From NCBI RefSeq assembly GCF_001750165.1, contig NZ_CP015411.1:4068501-4132500 (forward strand): DNA of 64,000 nucleotides, written 5' to 3'. A program made the translations under genes and the position numbers. This DNA comes from Pseudoalteromonas luteoviolacea (lineage in GTDB: Bacteria > Pseudomonadota > Gammaproteobacteria > Enterobacterales > Alteromonadaceae). The notes beneath the pieces are model-generated. The model searched no databases and was not told the origin of the DNA. It saw nothing but the letters and a program-made list of their open reading frames with translations. Below are positions 35,888-44,446 of the stretch, piece after piece. Within the stretch, counting starts at the first letter, position 1, and the number at the start of each line of letters is the position of its first letter.

Positions 35888-38800
35888 GGTTTACCTCCCA
35901 TAGATGAACACGCACCAACTACACCGTGTGAACTCAATGGCGTCAGCGCAATTTGCTGCCCATTTGCAGATGGCAAGAAGGGGAGTAATTGCCCAATATG
36001 CAGTAAATCAGTCGTGTTGTAATATGCTTTGATCTTGGATGGATCAACGGTTGACATGTTTACGCCTTTTCGAGTCATCGTTCTATCATGAACACCCGCA
36101 GCGTTAATCGTGGTTGCAGGGTTGCCGGTAAACATCGACGCAGCAGCAGCAAGTCCCCCCCCGAGCGAGTGTCCCGCAAACTCAACATTATCACCTAACT
36201 TATCCACCACAACCTGAGCTAAGTCCATCGCTTCATTGTATTGTGTTGTTTCAATGCCAAATGCCTGCGTAATATCCGCACCAACATCAGGTAGCAACTC
36301 AGCAGTACCGCGATAAACCAGCAGGTATTTACCCTGATCATCTTTAAACAAAGCCGCGTTCATACTACTTTCAGTATTGAATGCTTTTGGATCTAAACTC
36401 ATTGCTTCAAGCTCCTGATCTGAAAGTCGTTTATAACTATCAGTCCCCTGACATTGCGCAAAGTCTTCATACACACAAGATGCAGCTTCGATTTTAGGTA
36501 AGTCTGCAATAGCGCTTGGAGTCACCTTCAAAGAGAACTTCTTGTCTATCTCTTCCACTGCTTGCGTCATACCTGTTGCATCCATGACTTTGCCTTGCAA
36601 CCACTGTTTTGCCAAACTCTTACTCAAGCCACCTAAGAAGTTGGCCATTGCCGTTCCCCCTCCCTTAATGGCGTTGTTAACACTAATTGCAAACTGTGCA
36701 TAACCGTAATAAGTGTATGCTGTCAGCGCATAGCTAATTGCGGTTGCTACCGCAGCACTTACTGCTGAACTTGCAGCAATGGCCTTAAGTGCGGTAATCG
36801 CTAACGTCACCCAAATATATCCACTTGGATCGGTTTTATTCAGCGGATTATTAACAACATAAGAGTAGCGGTTTAAGCTTTGAATATTTTCAGGTGCCTG
36901 CACCATAGGATCGGCTTGCAAGAATCGGCCGAGGATGGGATCGTATATCCTGCCCCCCATATGAACCAAGCCAACTTCATCCAATTGCTCATGGCCTGTA
37001 TATCCGCGCAGCGTAATAAAACTGGTAAATTTGTTAGTATCGCTAAAATCACGCGCCCATGTTTTGGCATCACGACGCGCACCAAATACGTCGAAGCTCA
37101 TTATCTGCACAGACCGGCCATTACTATCAGCAATGACATGAGTCGATCCTAAGTGATCATCCAAGATATATCGTGTAGTCGCCTGATTATTGACGGTCGT
37201 AACTAATACCTTTCCAGCAATATAGCGTTTGCTTACCCAAGTGCTTTGACCGCCATATCTAATAAACTCAACTTTACCAACATATCGAGTCTCCTGAGCA
37301 ATAGGGATAAATGTGGTCAAATCACCATTCAAGATAGGGATTAATGCGCCTTTCTCACCACCGTACTCAAGGCGTTTATAGCGTTTTCCATTGCCTGAAT
37401 ACTTAAACTCAACCCAGTAATCACCTTTACTAATGTAGGTTGGCTTATGGAAAGTGTTATAGCTTAAAGTCCTATCATTGTCTTTAACCATGTTGCCCGA
37501 CGCATCGTACTGGTATTTATTCGCACGGGCACCAGTGACCTCAGTGACAGCATGTGGCCTACTTGATTGGTAATGGTAGTTACCCACACCAGTCTTATAC
37601 GTAATATTACCTAACTCGTTGTATCGAATATCAGTGGTTGCAGCACCCGTAATGGTGCTACGAGTTACTCGGTTGAGTGCGTCATAGGAAAAAGTTTCTT
37701 TTTTACCAGCTACTAAATCTTGTCGATAGTTCAGATTACCTAGGTTATCCCAGTCATATCGCAAGTTTTGTAACGTGCCGCTACCCGTTGTTGTCATACT
37801 GGTTAATAAGCCTGTCTCTGCGTCAAAGCCTTTATTGCGAACAATTCGGCTACCCAAACGTTCTTTGGTTAAGTTGCCAAACGCATCCACCGTTTCAGCT
37901 TTCCAGACCACCGAGTTAGTTTGACTATCTTTGAGCGATGCGAGGTGCTGGTGGGCATTGTAGGTATAAACAACACTCTTACCAGACGCATCAATTTCTT
38001 TTGTCAGCTGTCCGGCACTATTGTATTCCCATTTTTCTTTATAGGTATCACCATCAATCACAGTTTGCTTTTCACGACTACGACTAAATGCGTCGTAATA
38101 ATAACGCTCTATAAAGCCAGATACTTTGTCATGAACAGTATAAACTTGCCCTTTGGCATAACTGCCACTGTCGTAGCTGGTCACAGTTTGATGCTCAAGT
38201 ACCGAGCCTTTTTTACGAACAGATTCAATGATACGACCCAGTGCATCATATTTATAGGTCATAACATTACCATTGCTATCCGTCTCTTTAACCAGCTCAT
38301 GGTATTTGTTATAGGTGTAGTTAATGGTGCCTTTATCAGGATCTACAACACGTACTTTGTTACCGTATTTATCGTACGTTACCTGAATTTGGTTGCCTTT
38401 TGGTCCCTTAATGTTTCGCGATTTACCGTTTTCGTCATACTGATAATCCGCTGACTTGTTGTTCGCATCGGTAACCTTAACCAATAGGCCCATGACATTT
38501 TTAACTTGTGTATTGCGACGACCAGCAGGGTTAATATTCGTTACAGATTCACCGTTATACTCAGTTTTCCAGATAGAGCCATCTGCTTTAGTAATTTTAA
38601 TTACTCGATTTTGCTTATCGTATTGATAAACAGTCCAGCGGATGGTATCACCAGAAAAATAAGGAAGGGACTCTCTGTACTTACGACCTTTAGTATCATA
38701 GCTATAGTCGGTATATACATATGTACCGCTTAGAGATACACTGCCTTTTCGTATTTCTCGGCCATACTTATCAAAATAAACCCTAGAATCAGGCGTACCC

Positions 38801-41800
38801 TCAACCGTAGTTTCTTCAAAGTAAGTTGCATTTGATGGGCAGTGGTTTACCGATTTACACCAATACTGCACCTTGCTCGTACTCAATGCTTGGCTACCTG
38901 AAATACTGGCATTGTTGGCTGGTGTTGACACTTCTCCCGTCACACGTCCAAGTTGATTATAGGTACTGTATGTACGTTGACCATTCGCTGTTTGCACGTA
39001 ATGCTTACGACCAAGATTATCGTAACCGATGCTGCTTCTATGACCCAGACTATTCGACTCTCCCGTCAAGTGACGGTGCGTACTGTCATAATATTTCGTC
39101 AGAGTCTTATTTGCTAAACTAGGCGATGACACCGTTTCTTTAGTTACCAAACCATAACTATTAATTGTGTAACTCGTCACCACACCATTATCAGCCGTTG
39201 TTTTAATCACCCTCCCCTTACTATCATAGGCGTAGTTTACCGTTTGCGTATTTTGGTAATTACCACGATTACTGCCATTGAGGCGGTTTAAATAGCGCTT
39301 TGTAGTTTGCTTCTTAGTTAATCTTCCACCGTATTTACTGTACGAGTAGGTATGTGACTCAGCCGTATGTGCATAGCCATTTTTACTATCAATAGTGCTT
39401 TTTTTCGATACAGGATTACCGAAGCTATCTATGGTTAATTGCTCTGTTTTGGTAGAGATTAGCGTTTGGCTGCTGGTATCCGTATTGTAAGTTTTCGTCA
39501 CCGACCGGCTAGGGTAAACCATGTATGGATAAGTATTGTTGCCCGTTTTAAAGCCAGTGTCTCTCTTATTGCTTTGAGTATTTGTAACTTCAGACTTAAG
39601 TCTCCAAATACTGCTCGTTGATGCCCTTTGTGTATTCAGTTCAGAGCTGCTCATCGCAATCAGTGGGGATGCGATAAGTTCATCTACCGGGATACTTCTT
39701 GGTAGCTCACAACGCTGGCCAGGTTCCCAATTACAGTTACACATTTCAGGCATTTCATCGCACGGATCAATAGGGGGAGGAGGAGGGTTTCCGCCTCCAC
39801 CTGAGCTTGAATCACTGCCAAACTTAACGTATGTCTGTACTTTCGACACAGAGCCACGATAATCGCCATCTTGACGATACGTGCTAACAACTTTAGTACC
39901 TGCATTTCGACTCTCTATTACAACCTGCCTAAAGCCGAGCATGCCTCGTCCTACTTGTGCCTTAGCGCCATAATATTTATAAGTAAAGAGATCCTCTCCT
40001 TTACGCAATAGACTGACAACACGCGCTCCTTTGTTAATGTCTGTGACCCTGCCATTCCCCCAGTTCTTATGTCTAGCATCATAATCAGGTACATATACAC
40101 TGCGGTTGTTGAGCGTTGAATATGACACTGACGTGCTCACACCAAAGCCATCAGTAACTGAAGAAAGAAGCGTCGCAGGGCTATCACTATTTTGATACAA
40201 CCCCATTCGCCCAGAGAAAACTAATTTATCAGGTGTGCCGTCACCGGTTACATCCATAAAGGTTGTAAAATCGAAATTAGACCCTTGTGAAGTCAACTTT
40301 CTCGCCGTAAAACCGCTGCCATTGAAAAAATAAAAGTGATCGCCGTGATCTTCTCGATAGACTTCAGCGGTACCATCACCATTAATATCAAACGTTTTTA
40401 AAGCGGCCTTATTATATTTAAATAGATGAATAGCACTGTTGAACCCATGCCCGTTATTAATTCTCGCATACCAGTTGTCACTGTTATTTCTATACAAAAT
40501 ATCAGCGAGACCATCACCATTTAATTCAACAGCTTGTATGTCCTTAATATTATAAGTTGAAGCAACCGTGACAAATTCAGCAAATGTATCACTTCCCTGA
40601 GAAACAAGAATTTTCCAACTATAACTATGGCTATATCCTTGTGTTGTAATCGGTGAGCTTTGCTGTGCCATAGACTGCTGTACTTCAACAACTGGGGCAC
40701 TTGTTACGTTCACAGGATTTAATTGTTTAGGCGAAACAGGTACTAGTGCCTGATTCTCATTCGAATAACTCATTGTCATCACAGCTTGTGATCTTGGTTC
40801 AATAACCCTTGGATCTTCGCACTGCCATGGGTTATCGCACGGTGGAAATGGGTCATCATTGTAAGTCGAGACTCTTACTTTCGCTAAAAAGTCCGCTCTA
40901 CCGTCTCCGTTAAAATCCATCGCAGGAAAAGTATTATCATCCTTATCGTAGGACATCATTGATGCAGTCGACCCGCTCGGCGCATTTAGATTAAACTTGA
41001 TAGGTTTTGCGGCCCCACTCGCTAATCCCGTTTTCGTACCTTTTTGATACGATAGCTTATTACCAACAAAATGTAGTAGTTCCGGATAACCATCGGCATC
41101 AATGTCTAAAAAGCGCGTATTTTGATCATTGTTGGGTTTACTAATTGACGTCAACGATGTAAATGAGAAGTTCATACCAGACGTATGGCGCATCAGTTTC
41201 CAATGCTGATTACTGCCAGAAAGAAAGAGAATGTCATCTTTGCCGTCTTTATCATAATCCACTATTTTCCATGTTCTACGAAAAGTCTTATTCGCCAAAT
41301 CATTGTAGCGACGCTCATCTCCAAACCCGCGGCCTGTATTAGGGATCATGTAAAGGTGATCTGATGAACTACCACGATCATTTCTGACATAAGCGATATC
41401 GGTTAAACCATCGCCATTAAAGTCCATAAACTGGTGTGCTTTATATCGACTATTTCTTGAATAATCACGGCCAATGTCACGACCAAGTCTTACTGTTCCG
41501 CGTGTCTTCCAGTTAAACACGGTGGGTGACAAGCACTTATTGCTGCTTGAACATGCCTGCACTTTTTTCAGTACACTCTCTGTTACACCCGTTCCTACAT
41601 AACCGTAAGTTAAATTATAACGACGTAATAGACGACCCGAATAATAAGACTCAATATTCTTAAGGCGTTTAGTAAGCGTTATTTTATTTTTTTTCAAGTA
41701 AGCTAGGCGGCGTTTATCAAGGCGATCTTCCCAGTTAAAACGCACTTCATTTCGAGTCGCACCACTCCCATGACCTGAGTACTTGATAGATGTAGGATAA

Positions 41801-42912
41801 AACTCAAGACTGCCGTTCACCTTGGTGTAATTATAAACATAGTAATTACCCGACGCATCTTCGACACGCTTTAACGCCCAAGTATAACCTCGGCCATTGC
41901 TGGCCTTAACTAGCGCATCCTGTGCAGAGCCGTGTTTACCATAAGTCAGTTTATTTCCCTGTGTATCATACACAGTAAACGCATATGGACCCGTAGCCGT
42001 GCTAGATGTATGAGCAATGATCTTTTGCCCAGTATTCTGCCTAGTTCGGTATTCTGAGTTGTTGCTGCCATAGGTGCGGCCTGATTTTACAATCAGACGT
42101 TGCCCATCTAGACAAAAGCGATCATTCTGATCTAGATTTACTGATCCAGCAACGCCATCGGTCTCCATATTTTTTTCACATCGAGTGATGGCACTGAGCC
42201 CATCGATGTTAAAACCGACCCCAACGTGGCCATTGCGCGGGTTAGATGCATAGCTCAGTGATACATTTGGTTTCAGTCCACCAGTCGCTTCGCCTAAGGT
42301 GATCGGAATATTGTAGGTAAATTCACCGCCTGGCGAAACATTACTTTGGGCAGGTAAAGAGCCAACATAATCATTGGTATTAATGGCATGACTCAGCCCT
42401 GTGGACTGCGCATAGTGCACTTTACTTTTTTTCGTGTCGACAATATCAGCACGAAAATCATAGTTCAGATCCCGTACTTCCATTTGCTGACCAAAGTCTC
42501 GGATATTAATCCCGATTTTATAAGGTTTAACACGATTACGTGAAATCAATAGCTCATGACCCAAATCAGTTTGGATCAACGCATCCGGACGTCCATCACC
42601 ATCAAAATCACTGCGTAACCGTTTACCTACAACATCCATTTCGCTGCGTAGTGCCGAAAACTCACTTTGAGAAAGGCCTTCTAATTCAAAACCGTTCGCC
42701 GTTTGGATTATTTGTACATAAGGGTGTGATTCAAATACACGAATACTAACCGGTGCTTCATCTGCAGTCGTTACTTGTTTTACAGGTTGTTGATAATAAA
42801 GATTACCACTGTTGTCTTGCCATACATTATTTGTCGGTGTGACGGGGCTGGCATGACCCCACCAACTGAATAGCCCAAAAGATAGGGCCATTAACCCTTT
42901 TTTCTTTAACAT
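35869..42912 (-). CDS. Giant exported SpvB/TcB-TcC-like Rhs protein with C-terminal lipase domain
   Basis: This 2347 aa protein has a Sec signal peptide (cleavage near GHA, residue 21) and an SpvB-type segment (about 185-260, SPGGEFTYNIPITLGEATGG). Eight FG-GAP/VCBS-like D-x-D-G-D/N-G motifs lie between about 100 and 900 (for example DFNGDGLTDIAYV). A Pro/Cys-rich linker sits near 1040-1070. About 700 residues of YD/Rhs repeats follow, then the Rhs core ending at the processing motif DPSGY (2028-2032). The variable tip (about 2033-2347) has the lipase-3 elbow GHSLGGG with Ser2249, plus likely Asp2302 and His2329. There is no PAAR or VgrG part, so this is not a typical type VI Rhs effector. 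The shell may encase the lipase, as in Tc toxins. Confidence 0.9.
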   Translation of the reverse strand: MLKKKGLMALSFGLFSWWGHASPVTPTNNVWQDNSGNLYYQQPVKQVTTADEAPVSIRVFESHPYVQIIQTANGFELEGLSQSEFSALRSEMDVVGKRLRSDFDGDGRPDALIQTDLGHELLISRNRVKPYKIGINIRDFGQQMEVRDLNYDFRADIVDTKKSKVHYAQSTGLSHAINTNDYVGSLPAQSNVSPGGEFTYNIPITLGEATGGLKPNVSLSYASNPRNGHVGVGFNIDGLSAITRCEKNMETDGVAGSVNLDQNDRFCLDGQRLIVKSGRTYGSNNSEYRTRQNTGQKIIAHTSSTATGPYAFTVYDTQGNKLTYGKHGSAQDALVKASNGRGYTWALKRVEDASGNYYVYNYTKVNGSLEFYPTSIKYSGHGSGATRNEVRFNWEDRLDKRRLAYLKKNKITLTKRLKNIESYYSGRLLRRYNLTYGYVGTGVTESVLKKVQACSSSNKCLSPTVFNWKTRGTVRLGRDIGRDYSRNSRYKAHQFMDFNGDGLTDIAYVRNDRGSSSDHLYMIPNTGRGFGDERRYNDLANKTFRRTWKIVDYDKDGKDDILFLSGSNQHWKLMRHTSGMNFSFTSLTSISKPNNDQNTRFLDIDADGYPELLHFVGNKLSYQKGTKTGLASGAAKPIKFNLNAPSGSTASMMSYDKDDNTFPAMDFNGDGRADFLAKVRVSTYNDDPFPPCDNPWQCEDPRVIEPRSQAVMTMSYSNENQALVPVSPKQLNPVNVTSAPVVEVQQSMAQQSSPITTQGYSHSYSWKILVSQGSDTFAEFVTVASTYNIKDIQAVELNGDGLADILYRNNSDNWYARINNGHGFNSAIHLFKYNKAALKTFDINGDGTAEVYREDHGDHFYFFNGSGFTARKLTSQGSNFDFTTFMDVTGDGTPDKLVFSGRMGLYQNSDSPATLLSSVTDGFGVSTSVSYSTLNNRSVYVPDYDARHKNWGNGRVTDINKGARVVSLLRKGEDLFTYKYYGAKAQVGRGMLGFRQVVIESRNAGTKVVSTYRQDGDYRGSVSKVQTYVKFGSDSSSGGGGNPPPPPIDPCDEMPEMCNCNWEPGQRCELPRSIPVDELIASPLIAMSSSELNTQRASTSSIWRLKSEVTNTQSNKRDTGFKTGNNTYPYMVYPSRSVTKTYNTDTSSQTLISTKTEQLTIDSFGNPVSKKSTIDSKNGYAHTAESHTYSYSKYGGRLTKKQTTKRYLNRLNGSNRGNYQNTQTVNYAYDSKGRVIKTTADNGVVTSYTINSYGLVTKETVSSPSLANKTLTKYYDSTHRHLTGESNSLGHRSSIGYDNLGRKHYVQTANGQRTYSTYNQLGRVTGEVSTPANNASISGSQALSTSKVQYWCKSVNHCPSNATYFEETTVEGTPDSRVYFDKYGREIRKGSVSLSGTYVYTDYSYDTKGRKYRESLPYFSGDTIRWTVYQYDKQNRVIKITKADGSIWKTEYNGESVTNINPAGRRNTQVKNVMGLLVKVTDANNKSADYQYDENGKSRNIKGPKGNQIQVTYDKYGNKVRVVDPDKGTINYTYNKYHELVKETDSNGNVMTYKYDALGRIIESVRKKGSVLEHQTVTSYDSGSYAKGQVYTVHDKVSGFIERYYYDAFSRSREKQTVIDGDTYKEKWEYNSAGQLTKEIDASGKSVVYTYNAHQHLASLKDSQTNSVVWKAETVDAFGNLTKERLGSRIVRNKGFDAETGLLTSMTTTGSGTLQNLRYDWDNLGNLNYRQDLVAGKKETFSYDALNRVTRSTITGAATTDIRYNELGNITYKTGVGNYHYQSSRPHAVTEVTGARANKYQYDASGNMVKDNDRTLSYNTFHKPTYISKGDYWVEFKYSGNGKRYKRLEYGGEKGALIPILNGDLTTFIPIAQETRYVGKVEFIRYGGQSTWVSKRYIAGKVLVTTVNNQATTRYILDDHLGSTHVIADSNGRSVQIMSFDVFGARRDAKTWARDFSDTNKFTSFITLRGYTGHEQLDEVGLVHMGGRIYDPILGRFLQADPMVQAPENIQSLNRYSYVVNNPLNKTDPSGYIWVTLAITALKAIAASSAVSAAVATAISYALTAYTYYGYAQFAISVNNAIKGGGTAMANFLGGLSKSLAKQWLQGKVMDATGMTQAVEEIDKKFSLKVTPSAIADLPKIEAASCVYEDFAQCQGTDSYKRLSDQELEAMSLDPKAFNTESSMNAALFKDDQGKYLLVYRGTAELLPDVGADITQAFGIETTQYNEAMDLAQVVVDKLGDNVEFAGHSLGGGLAAAASMFTGNPATTINAAGVHDRTMTRKGVNMSTVDPSKIKAYYNTTDLLHIGQLLPFLPSANGQQIALTPLSSHGVVGACSSMGGKPCDYSD

Positions 42913-43083
42913 ATAGAATTCACTTTTCTTGTTGTATATCTAAGCCGCAAATTGGCATTGATCACAAAGCAATAAAGTACTTCGTAACGTAAAGACGTAA
43001 CTACTCACCTTGACTATTTAGCCAAAAGTTATACTCTTATGATTACACTTAGTTGCTCGATATCAGAAGTGCGTTAGGAAAAG

Positions 43084-43434
43084 TTATTCAACAACTTTGA
43101 CTTCAACAGATTGCACTGAACAGCTTGGAGAAGCGCTATTAAATGAAAGACCAATAGGTAAGTTCGCTGCGATTGCCGTTAGCAGCATAGATTGCATATT
43201 GCGGAAATTAGGGCTTTTTTTATCTAAAACTGCAGCATTATCTGCATCGAGGTTGCAACTTAATGTCGCGTTAGTGCCTTCATGGAATTTAATTTTTACA
43301 GCATCGCTATCAGCGATAACAGAAGAAAATACAACGTTTGATACGCCTTCGCAGCTATATTTATTACAGCTAGCCTGTGCAGAAGAAGCGCCAAGTAGAA
43401 GGGCAAAAGTAAAAAGTGTACAAGCAGTTTTCAT
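43084..43434 (-). CDS. Small secreted protein upstream of the Rhs-lipase gene
   Basis: This 116 aa protein has a signal peptide (MKTACTLFTFALLLGASSAQ, cleavage near ASA/QAS). The mature part of about 95 residues has four cysteines. Its second half, MQSMLLTAIAANLPIGLSF, then Cys and a final VEVKVV strand, parallels the small protein at 34694-34993, so the two are probably paralogues. I chose the ATG at 43434, with an AAGGA ribosome site seven bases upstream. An open frame extends to 43503 without such a site. It lies 171 bases upstream of the giant Rhs gene on the same strand. Confidence 0.65.
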   Translation of the reverse strand: MKTACTLFTFALLLGASSAQASCNKYSCEGVSNVVFSSVIADSDAVKIKFHEGTNATLSCNLDADNAAVLDKKSPNFRNMQSMLLTAIAANLPIGLSFNSASPSCSVQSVEVKVVE

Positions 43435-44446
43435 AATTTTATCCTTTATTATGTTTTTATATTGTTTAATTTTCAGCCAAACCCTATCATAAAGACGTAA
43501 CAATTAGTATAAAAAACACAAAAAACGTAAAAATTGTTAATGCATATTGATCAAAAGTTCAATTAACAACATCAGTCCGATAAGAAAATACACCGCTCAC
43601 CTGTAACAGCCACAATAGAGCACCTCATGCTTTACACTCAATACACTATCTTCAGTTTTCACAGTTTCACCCAACATCTATTCAAAACATATGAAAAATC
43701 AGTAAGTAGACATAGTGAAAAAGATTGAAAACAACCGTGCTTAGGTTATATGTGATGGTTAGGTTGTGTTAAGAAAAATATCAAGAAGTTCGCATGTGAA
43801 TCGACTTGCGCCTATCATAATTCCGTATATTTATGTTTCGATCAGTCCTATGGGCATATGCTTATCTACATAAGTCCGACAAAATAACCCGCACGCAGTT
43901 ATAAAAAACATCATAAAATCACCAAACTGATTAGTTTACTTTAATGTCAATGCGCGCTGTAAATCTATAAGACAAAGGTTTCTGCATTTCCACCTTAAAA
44001 CTATGTATTCAAGCTATATATACAAGTGGCTATATTTATATATCGATTAATATTCAAACACATCTCCTACCACTATTAAAATCCGAAAAAATCAAGCCAT
44101 CGATGATTCTAACGTAACAATAAAAATGAAATGTATATAATTCAGTCAAAAAAACTGATTTAAAAATCATATAAATCAGCTTAATCACAACATTGCTATG
44201 GCAAAAAAATGACATTCATTGGACAGTAATGGCCTTTTAAACAGGACCCAAAAAAGAAACATTTAAAACCAATAAATTACAAAGGCAAAAAAAACAAAAA
44301 CCCATAGAGAACAAAAAAAACCAACAAAAATAACAAAACACCATGACAAAATAAAAAACACCGATTTATTTAACAAAACTTATTAATTAAAAAATAACAA
44401 CAAAGGATATAATTAAAACCCCAAAAAAACATAAAATGGTGAAAAA
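43435..44446. other. 1 kb gene-free AT-rich gap between divergent toxin loci
   Basis: No convincing gene is seen. The last 220 bases (about 44225-44446) are strongly A-rich and G-poor on the plus strand and lead into the exoprotein gene. Promoters for both divergent loci must lie here, but I cannot place them with confidence. Confidence 0.6.

Noticed and set aside
35869..42912. Type VI secretion Rhs effector
   Set aside because: The protein has a Sec signal peptide and SpvB/FG-GAP N-terminal half and lacks a PAAR domain. No vgrG, hcp or tss gene is in the window.
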